In this document: positions 1 through 4,974 of the stretch, piece after piece
How the letters are laid out: each line of letters begins with the position of its first letter
Numbering within the stretch: position 1 is the stretch's first letter
NCBI GenBank assembly: GCA_037129475.1
Contig: JBAXUY010000034.1
Location: 1-27,280 of the forward strand
Origin: RGVT01 sp037129475
Lineage (GTDB): Bacteria; Planctomycetota; Planctomycetia; Pirellulales; UBA1268
Length of the DNA stretch: 27,280 nucleotides
Direction of reading: 5' to 3'
The notes under the pieces: generated by a model
What the model was told of the DNA's origin: nothing
The model's input: only the letters and a program-made list of their open reading frames with translations
Database searches by the model: none
Position numbers and translations under genes: made by a program

Positions 1-30
1 TGTCGGATGGACAGAGCTGGAGCTCTGTCC
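1..30. repeat. Palindromic hairpin unit at left edge (22 bp, 10-bp arms)
   Basis: Positions 9-30 form a perfect palindrome with two 10-base arms (GGACAGAGCT and its complement) around a GG centre. It is preceded by the dinucleotide AT (7-8), and positions 1-6 (TGTCGG) look like the end of another unit of the same type cut off by the window edge. The same unit, in opposite orientation and with CG instead of GG at the tips, occurs at 27235-27256, where a second unit also follows after AT. The array therefore seems to have a 24-base period. The repeat is directly visible; its function is unknown. Confidence 0.85.
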
Positions 31-45
31 CCACGGGGGAGGTGA

Positions 46-178
46 GGGGCTGCCCATGCTCCGTGAGCCGGCGTATGCAGGCGAGCGCAGCCATGGATGG
101 CGCAGCGAAGTCGGAGTCGAGTGAATCGAGGCCTGGAGGGCCGAGGCGAACGTCCGGCGATGGAGCGTGGGCAGCCCC
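46..178 (-). repeat. Composite inverted repeat, left copy
   Basis: Arms at 46-62 and 162-178 are 17-base inverted repeats with 16 of 17 matches (GGGGCTGCCCATGCTCC against its complement). Next to the right arm, 147-161 is the exact reverse complement of 27165-27179 (ATCGCCGGACGTTCG). Read on the minus strand the order is arm, core, loop, arm, hairpin, the same order as at 27143-27280 on the plus strand. In both places the element lies directly downstream of a gene, here thioredoxin. The loop is roughly 40 bases longer than in the right copy. I see no coding potential. It may be a non-autonomous mobile repeat that also acts as a 3' end element. Confidence 0.75.
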
Positions 179-213
179 GAGCCGGCACGTTCATGCACCG
201 AAGCCGGGCCTGC

Positions 214-543
214 TCAAGCCTTCGCTTCGTCGAGGGCCTGTTGCAGGCGGGCCTTGGGCTGCACGCCCATGAACTGCTGCACGAGCTGGCCGCCCTTGAA
301 GATCATGATCGTGGGGATGCTCGCCACGTTGTAGGTCATCGCGACGCGGTTGTTGTCGTCGACGTTGACCTTGCCGACGCGAAACGTGCCGGTGTTCTCG
401 GCGGCGAGCTCCTCGATCGTCGGGCCGATCATCCGGCACGGGCCGCACCACGGGGCCCAGAAGTCCACGAGCACCGGCACCGGCGAGTCGAGAACCTCGC
501 TTTGGAAATTGGCGTCGGTGAATTCGAGGGCGTGCTGTCCCAT
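214..543 (-). CDS. trx: Thioredoxin
   Basis: This encodes a 109-residue thioredoxin, the usual length for the family, a cytoplasmic dithiol reductant for ribonucleotide reductase, peroxiredoxins and other disulfide-forming enzymes. The active site WCGPC lies at residues 32-36, preceded by the family motif LVDFWAPW. The cis-proline segment SIPT is near residue 75 and the GGQ turn near residue 84. There is no signal peptide, which argues against a periplasmic role. The ATG at 543 is chosen because AGGAG sits eight bases upstream and because it removes a long unrelated upstream extension. The gene is divergent from the dehydrogenase at 667, and its 3' end runs into the left composite repeat. The assignment is secure; which thioredoxin paralogue it is cannot be told. 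Confidence 0.96.
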   Translation of the reverse strand: MGQHALEFTDANFQSEVLDSPVPVLVDFWAPWCGPCRMIGPTIEELAAENTGTFRVGKVNVDDNNRVAMTYNVASIPTIMIFKGGQLVQQFMGVQPKARLQQALDEAKA

Positions 544-601
544 GGCGAAGGCTCCTGCTGGCTGCGTGAGGGGTGTATCTTGGCCCCGGTCGTCCCGGGC
601 C

Positions 602-622
602 GCTCTCCGGCGTGCGGAGAGC
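602..622. promoter_or_regulatory. Perfect 8-bp hairpin in the trx / dehydrogenase divergent region
   Basis: GCTCTCCG (602-609) and CGGAGAGC (615-622) form a perfect 8-base stem around a 5-base loop. It lies just downstream of the candidate minus-strand -10 box (629-634), so it would fall at or near the 5' end of the trx transcript. A second, imperfect GC-rich inverted repeat lies at about 578-600. No U-run follows on either strand, so an ordinary terminator is unlikely. An operator or a leader structure is possible. Confidence 0.4.
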
Positions 623-628
623 CGAAAA

Positions 629-657
629 GTATATCGAGTCTGTAAATTCGCGACAGC
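629..657 (-). promoter_or_regulatory. Candidate trx promoter
   Basis: On the minus strand TATACT (634 to 629) matches five of six positions of the sigma-70 -10 consensus. A weak -35 (CTGTCG, three of six) lies 17 bases upstream. The start site would be near 622, about 80 bases before the trx ATG. The -35 is poor and the call rests mainly on the AT-rich -10 in otherwise GC-rich DNA. Confidence 0.3.
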
Positions 658-666
658 GGACCATTC

Positions 667-2049
667 ATGAGCGAGCGAAGTGACGGTCGGGCGGGAGCGA
701 CGTGCTGGCTCGTGGAGCGCCGGCCGGACGGGAGCGTGGCTGGCGGAGTTGCGGAGCGTGCCGACGCGTGTGTGGCCGCCTGCGACGGGCCGCTCGTGCA
801 GGTCGAGGCGGCGGGCTTCAACTACAAGGACGCCCTCGCCTGCGCGGGCCATCCCGGCGTCGCCAAGACGCTGCCGCTCATTCCGGGCATCGACGCCGCC
901 GGCACGCTCGTCGAGGCCGCGGCCGGGCTTCCCGCTGGCACGGCCGTGGTGGTGACGGGCAACGGGCTCGGCGAAACCCGGCACGGGGCGTTCTCCACGC
1001 TGCTGCGGCCGCCCGCGGAGGCCATCGTTGCCCGGCCGCCGGAACTGTCGGCGCATGCGGCGATGGCGCTGGGCACGGCCGGCCTGACGGTGCTGCTCAC
1101 CCTGGATCGGCTCGCGGAGGCGACGCCACGAGGCCATCGTGTGGCAGGCGACGGCGAGTGGCTTGTCACCGGCGCGAGCGGCGGCGTGGGGATGCTCGCC
1201 GTGGCGGCTCTGGCGGCCGCCGGCCGGAAGGTCGTGGCGTGCAGTCGCAAGCCGACGGCCGAGCCGGTCCTGCGCGCCCTGGGCGCGGCGTCGCTCGTGC
1301 ATCCCGACGCCCTGCGTGGTGATCCGGGCAGGCCACTCGTGCGCGGCCGCTGGTCCGGCGTGATCGACACCGTGGGCGGACCACTTCTTGCCGACGTCCT
1401 GCGGGCCGTGCTCCCCGGCGGCGTCGTCGCCGCGATCGGCATGGCCGGCGGCGTCGATCTGGCGACGACGGTCTACCCGTTCATCCTGCGCGGCGTCACG
1501 CTGTGCGGCATCGACGCCGCCACGCTGCCGACGCAGGCCGAGCGGGCGGCGCTCTGGCCGCGGATCGCCGCGCTCTGGCCAACGGTGCGCGACACGCTCC
1601 CCGTGACGACGCTGGCGCTCGAGGAGGTCGGCGACTGGGCCGACGCCCTCCGGCGGGGCGAGGCCGTGGGAAGGGCCGTCGTCCAGCCGGCCACCCGTAT
1701 CGAGCGACACACGATCAATCTCGCGGGAGCGTGGGAGCGATCCGGAGACGTGTGGCGTCGCTCATTCGGCCGGCCTGGGGGCGTCGAGGCTGGCGACACG
1801 ATCCGGCTCGTCATACACGCGCCGGGCGAGGCCACGGTGACGCTCAACGGCACGCCGCTCCCGGACCTGCGGAGCGGGGCGCCGCGTTGGAGCCACGACG
1901 TGACGGCCCTGCTCCGCGACCGCAACGAACTCGTGCTGGCGGACGGCACGGCGCGAGGGGCCGACACCCTCGCTTCGCGGCGCATCACACTTCCCGAACA
2001 ACTCGGCCACCCGACCCTCGAGATCGTCTCCCGCGCCATCCATCCTTGA
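667..2049 (+). CDS. Zinc-less MDR oxidoreductase (acrylyl-CoA reductase/YhdH-like) with extra C-terminal beta-rich domain
   Basis: The first ~343 of 460 residues are a medium-chain dehydrogenase/reductase of the quinone oxidoreductase type. FNYKDALA (51-58) and PLIPGIDAAG (70-79) match the AcuI/YhdH subgroup, the Rossmann loop VTGASGGVG is at 167-175, and the C-terminal GRAVVQP at 335-341 closes the normal fold. No zinc ligands are visible. AcuI/YhdH proteins reduce acryloyl-CoA or related enones with NADPH. Residues ~344-460 are unusual for the family: they contain VTLNGTPLPD and a following DVTALLRDRNELVL, a pattern seen in galactose-binding-like jelly-roll domains of family 2 glycosidases. 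The ATG at 667 is the first of the frame. The gene is divergent from trx. The MDR assignment is good; the substrate is not known. Confidence 0.85.
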   Translation: MSERSDGRAGATCWLVERRPDGSVAGGVAERADACVAACDGPLVQVEAAGFNYKDALACAGHPGVAKTLPLIPGIDAAGTLVEAAAGLPAGTAVVVTGNGLGETRHGAFSTLLRPPAEAIVARPPELSAHAAMALGTAGLTVLLTLDRLAEATPRGHRVAGDGEWLVTGASGGVGMLAVAALAAAGRKVVACSRKPTAEPVLRALGAASLVHPDALRGDPGRPLVRGRWSGVIDTVGGPLLADVLRAVLPGGVVAAIGMAGGVDLATTVYPFILRGVTLCGIDAATLPTQAERAALWPRIAALWPTVRDTLPVTTLALEEVGDWADALRRGEAVGRAVVQPATRIERHTINLAGAWERSGDVWRRSFGRPGGVEAGDTIRLVIHAPGEATVTLNGTPLPDLRSGAPRWSHDVTALLRDRNELVLADGTARGADTLASRRITLPEQLGHPTLEIVSRAIHP

Positions 2050-2075
2050 CACCAGCGCTTGAAAATCGCTACGAA
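2046..2075 (+). promoter_or_regulatory. Candidate promoter for the lysine-rich small protein
   Basis: A perfect TTGACA (2046-2051) overlaps the stop codon of the upstream dehydrogenase. A weak TACGAA (2070-2075, three of six) lies 18 bases downstream. The start site would fall about 75 bases before the ATG at 2158. The -35 is ideal but the -10 is poor. Confidence 0.3.
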
Positions 2076-2103
2076 GCAGTCGGGTGGTTGCTCGATCGCT
2101 CGC

Positions 2104-2129
2104 ACAACCCATCGCCACAACCCATCGCC
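2104..2129 (+). repeat. 13-bp perfect tandem duplication in the leader of the lysine-rich gene
   Basis: ACAACCCATCGCC occurs at 2104-2116 and again directly at 2117-2129. It lies between the candidate promoter and the start codon at 2158. Two copies could be replication slippage or a paired binding site; the sequence alone cannot separate these. Confidence 0.8.
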
Positions 2130-2157
2130 GAGACACTCACCTCACGGGAGCACTACC

Positions 2158-2331
2158 ATGTCGGTCATCAGGGTCGGAAGCACGAGCACGTATGCCGAGG
2201 GCTGGGCGGCCATCTTCGGGGGCAAGCCAGCCAAGAAGACCGCGAAGAAGCCGGCAAAGAAGCCGACGGCCAAGAAAACCGCGGCCGTCAAGAAGCCCGT
2301 CGCGAAGAAGGCGAAGAAGAAGCGAAAGTAG
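2158..2331 (+). CDS. Small lysine-rich histone-tail-like protein
   Basis: This encodes 57 residues. The first ~22 (MSVIRVGSTSTYAEGWAAIF) look like a compact conserved head. Residues 23-57 are a tail of Lys, Ala, Pro, Thr and Val with 17 lysines, one arginine and no acidic residue, arranged mostly as KK pairs every three to five residues, as in histone H1 C-termini and bacterial H1-like proteins. The ATG at 2158 has GGGAG seven bases upstream; an upstream in-frame ATG at 2059 lacks a ribosome site and would add low-complexity sequence. Non-specific binding to DNA or RNA is the natural inference, and nucleoid or ribosome association are possibilities. I recall similar short proteins in planctomycetes, but cannot verify this here. 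It ends before the G-rich tract that covers the end of the convergent proC. Confidence 0.75.
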   Translation: MSVIRVGSTSTYAEGWAAIFGGKPAKKTAKKPAKKPTAKKTAAVKKPVAKKAKKKRK

Positions 2332-2401
2332 GACAGGTTTCAGCCTGCCGGAGCGCTGGCACGCGTCGCGCCCGTCCGGATGGCTGGGCAGGATTGGCTT
2401 G

Positions 2402-2437
2402 CCCCCCTACCCCTGCCCCTTTCCCTACCCCTTCCCC
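2402..2437 (-). promoter_or_regulatory. G-quadruplex motif spanning the proC stop codon
   Basis: On the minus strand this stretch holds seven G tracts, six of four or more and one of three, separated by loops of two or three bases. The plus-strand C tracts are at 2402-2407, 2410-2413, 2416-2419, 2423-2425, 2428-2431 and 2434-2437, so five tracts of at least four and one of three are certain by position. The proC stop codon (2427-2425) lies inside, so the motif would be present in the proC mRNA. Folding is inferred from the pattern. Confidence 0.6.
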
Positions 2438-3249
2438 AGTTCCTTCGCGCGGGCGGCTGCGGCGACGACGGCGTCGATCAGCCCGCTGCGCACGCCGCGC
2501 TGTTCGAGCACGGCGAGGCCGGCGATCGTCGTGCCGCCCGGGCTCGAGACGCGGTCCTTGATCTGGGCCGGATGCTCGCCCGTCTGCTCGAGGAGCGCCG
2601 CCGTGCCGGCCAGCGTTTCGACCGCGAGTGCGAGCGCGAGCGGCCGTGGCAGCCCCGCCTTCACGCCGCCGTCGGAGAGGGCCTCGACCACGAGCGCGAC
2701 GAATCCCGGCCCCGAACCGGAAAGGCCCGTCACGGCGTCGAGGAGCGATTCGTCGACCTCGTGCACGGTGCCGACTGCCGCGAGGAGCGCGTGGACCCGT
2801 TCCGCGGCGGCCGCCGGCACGTCGGGCGTGCGGCAGACGACCGAGACGCCACGGCCCACGAGACAGGGCGTGTTCGGCATCACGCGGATGATCCGCTTCG
2901 TGCCCGAGAGGTCGGCGAGGGCCGCCAGCGGCAGGCCCGCCACGATCGACACGAGCACGGCGCCGGGTGAAAGAGACGGTGCGATGTCGCGGCAGGCCAC
3001 GGCCGCCTGCTGCGGCTTGACGGCCAGAAACACGAGCGTTGCGGTGCGCACCGCTTCGGCCGTCGATCCGGCGAAGCGCACCCCAGGCACGCGGGCGGCC
3101 AGCCGCTGGCGGGCCGCCTCGCTCGGGTCGAACACCGTGATGCCGCCGGCGGCCACGAGGCCCGCGCGGCAGAAGCCTTCGGCGAGTGCGAGGGCCATCT
3201 GGCCACCACCGATCATCGCGATCGAGTCGGGCCCGGTCGGTTGCGTCAT
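2425..3249 (-). CDS. proC: Pyrroline-5-carboxylate reductase
   Basis: This encodes 274 residues, the normal length for ProC, which reduces pyrroline-5-carboxylate to proline with NAD(P)H as the last step of proline synthesis. The N-terminal dinucleotide loop AMIGGGQMA (11-19), the central VMPNTPCLVGRG and the C-terminal family signature, from LSGSGPGFV through the SPGGTT segment, are all present. The ATG at 3249 overlaps the stop codon of the upstream beta-propeller gene as ATGA, which suggests translational coupling. This start also fits the family N-terminus. The 3' end and stop codon are embedded in a G-rich tract with quadruplex potential. The assignment is firm. Confidence 0.96.
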   Translation of the reverse strand: MTQPTGPDSIAMIGGGQMALALAEGFCRAGLVAAGGITVFDPSEAARQRLAARVPGVRFAGSTAEAVRTATLVFLAVKPQQAAVACRDIAPSLSPGAVLVSIVAGLPLAALADLSGTKRIIRVMPNTPCLVGRGVSVVCRTPDVPAAAAERVHALLAAVGTVHEVDESLLDAVTGLSGSGPGFVALVVEALSDGGVKAGLPRPLALALAVETLAGTAALLEQTGEHPAQIKDRVSSPGGTTIAGLAVLEQRGVRSGLIDAVVAAAARAKELGKG

Positions 3250-4388
3250 CGGGGCTCCTTGGCGTTCGGGCGCGGGGTGACCGGCGGGAGGTCGCGGTCG
3301 AGCGCATCGAGATCGAGCCGCGACACCCACAACTGGCTCGCCGGCATGCGGCCGCCGCCGTCGCGGCTCGCGGTCCACATGAGGAGCGAGCCATCCGGAG
3401 AGAAACTCGGCAGCACGTCCGCGCCCTCGTGATCGGTGAGCCGCAGCGGTGCGCCGGTGCGAAAGCCGTCGGCGGATGCGTCGTATCGGGTGATCCACAG
3501 ATCGTAGTTCGGCCGCTTGGACGGGTCGGAGTGATCGGCGCCCGTCCAGATGAGCCACGGCTTCGTGGGGTGCCAGTAGGGCGCCCAGTGCACCCCCTTG
3601 CCGCTCGTGACCGCGACGTCACCCGAGCCATCGGCCCGCATCACGTGGATCTGGAGCATGTCCTTCTCGAGCCGGTCGGTGCGGTAGGCGATCCAGGCGC
3701 CGTCGGGCGAGAAGAACGGACCGCCGTCGTAGCCTGGCGTGTTCGTGAGCTGACGGACGTCGCTGCCGTCGGCGTTCATCACGTAGATGTCAGGGTCGCC
3801 GTCGCGATCGCTGACGAAGAGGATCCGCGAGCCGTCGGGCGAATAGGAGCACTCCGCGTCGTAGCCTGGCGACCGCGTGAGCCGCACGAGTTCGCCGTCC
3901 GACAGAGACGCCGAGAAAAGTTCCATCTCGGGATCGAAGTCCCACTGGTAGCGGCGCCTCCGGCCCGTGCGGGCGTCCTCCTCGGCCTGCGCGCGGGCGG
4001 CGGCCTCGGTCTGGTCGAGTGCCGGATCGAGGTGGCTCGATGCGAAGAGCAGCCGCGTGCCGTCGGGTGAAAACCAGCAGCAGGTGGTGCGGCCGCGGCC
4101 GGTGCTGATGCGGCGCGGGGTCGCGACGGCCGGCGCGGCGACGTCGAATGGCTGCACGTAGATCTGATAGAAGGGGTAGTCCCGCGGCACGCCCTGGTAG
4201 CAGATGCTCCGCGCGTCGGGGGCGAAGTAGCCCTCGCCCGCCTTGGCGAGGCCCTCGGTCACCCGCCGGGTAGTGCCGAGATGGGCCGCTTCCAGCGGCG
4301 ACGGCGACTCGGCGAGAGCCCGCCCGGCGCCGCTCACGGCGGTCGAAACGACGAGCGTCACAAAAAATGAGTTGCCGGTTTTTCTCAT
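3246..4388 (-). CDS. Secreted TolB-like PD40 beta-propeller protein
   Basis: This encodes 380 residues from the ATG at 4388. A signal peptide is visible: MRKTGNSFF, a hydrophobic core VTLVVSTAVSG, then an Ala-rich cleavage region near ALAES. The body contains several PD40/WD40-like blades, each with an F/Y-SPDG-motif followed by a short beta stretch (for example FSPDGTRLLF, YSPDGSRILF, FFSPDGAWIAY, FSPDGSLLMW). These blades are typical of TolB C-terminal domains and related periplasmic propellers that bind proteins or glycans. The N-terminal TolB domain is absent. An in-frame ATG at 4412 exists, but it would put eight residues ahead of the signal peptide. The stop overlaps the proC start by four bases; no functional link to proline is evident. 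The partner is unknown. Confidence 0.85.
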   Translation of the reverse strand: MRKTGNSFFVTLVVSTAVSGAGRALAESPSPLEAAHLGTTRRVTEGLAKAGEGYFAPDARSICYQGVPRDYPFYQIYVQPFDVAAPAVATPRRISTGRGRTTCCWFSPDGTRLLFASSHLDPALDQTEAAARAQAEEDARTGRRRRYQWDFDPEMELFSASLSDGELVRLTRSPGYDAECSYSPDGSRILFVSDRDGDPDIYVMNADGSDVRQLTNTPGYDGGPFFSPDGAWIAYRTDRLEKDMLQIHVMRADGSGDVAVTSGKGVHWAPYWHPTKPWLIWTGADHSDPSKRPNYDLWITRYDASADGFRTGAPLRLTDHEGADVLPSFSPDGSLLMWTASRDGGGRMPASQLWVSRLDLDALDRDLPPVTPRPNAKEPR

Positions 4389-4397
4389 GCCGCCCAG

Positions 4398-4403
4398 TAT
4401 AAG
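4398..4403 (+). promoter_or_regulatory. Candidate -10 box for the adenosyltransferase gene
   Basis: TATAAG matches five of six -10 positions and would start transcription near 4410, about 25 bases before the ATG at 4435. A possible -35 (TTGCCG, 4372-4377) is 20 bases away, which is longer than ideal. The divergent space is only 46 bases, so the box lies almost on the start of the opposite gene. Confidence 0.35.
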
Positions 4404-4434
4404 GCCGCCCATCCACCATGCAGGAGCCCTCGCG

Positions 4435-4974
4435 ATGAAGATCTACACGAAGACCGGCGATGCCGGAGAGACGGGCCTGTTCGGCGGCCCGCGGGTCCGC
4501 AAGGATCACGCGCGGATCGAAGCCTTCGGCACGGTGGACGAGCTCAACAGCCACCTCGGTCTCGTGCGCGCGCTTCCGGGCGCCGCCGCATTCGACGCGC
4601 TGCTGCGTCGGGTGCAGAGCGAACTCTTCGATCTGGGGGCGGAGCTGGCCACTCCCGGCGACGCCGCGGAGCGGATCGGCGCGGAGCACGTGGACGCGAT
4701 CGAGGCTGCGATCGACCACCATGAAAGCCAGCTCGAGCCGCTCAAGTGCTTCGTGCTGCCTGCCGGAACGCCGCTCGCCGCCACCCTGCACGTGGCACGC
4801 ACGGTCTGCCGCCGCGCGGAGCGCCGCGTCGTCGCGCTTGCCGCCCAGCTCGACATGATGATCCCCTCGAATGCCATCGAATATCTGAACCGGCTCGGTG
4901 ACCTCCTGTTCGTGCTGGCACGCGCTGCCAACAAACGGGAGAATGTGTCCGATGACCCCTGGCACCCAGCCTGA
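4435..4974 (+). CDS. Cob(I)alamin adenosyltransferase, PduO type
   Basis: This encodes 179 residues, the size of single-domain PduO-type ATP:cob(I)alamin adenosyltransferases, which transfer the adenosyl group of ATP to reduced cobalamin to make coenzyme B12. Family hallmarks are the N-terminal ATP-binding TKTGDAGETGLFGG (5-18), the following AFGTVDELNSHLG, and the C-terminal YLNRLGDLLFVLARAAN, which contributes to the trimer and the corrin site. The ATG at 4435 has AGGAG eight bases upstream. The gene overlaps the glnD start by 23 bases, so the two are probably cotranscribed. No B12 riboswitch or other cobalamin gene is visible nearby. The family is firm; the physiological mutase partner lies elsewhere. 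Confidence 0.95.
   Translation: MKIYTKTGDAGETGLFGGPRVRKDHARIEAFGTVDELNSHLGLVRALPGAAAFDALLRRVQSELFDLGAELATPGDAAERIGAEHVDAIEAAIDHHESQLEPLKCFVLPAGTPLAATLHVARTVCRRAERRVVALAAQLDMMIPSNAIEYLNRLGDLLFVLARAANKRENVSDDPWHPA

Noticed and set aside
97..645. A 182-codon open frame on the plus strand opposite trx
   Set aside because: Runs through the left repeat and the complement of trx; no ribosome site and no family resemblance.
2332..2424. Intrinsic terminator between the lysine-rich gene and proC
   Set aside because: Only short imperfect stems (for example GGGCA with TGCCC) and no U-run are visible; the G-tract motif explains the region better.
4389..4434. Cobalamin riboswitch before the adenosyltransferase
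   Set aside because: The divergent spacer is only 46 bases, far too short for a B12 riboswitch, and no B12-box-like sequence is seen.
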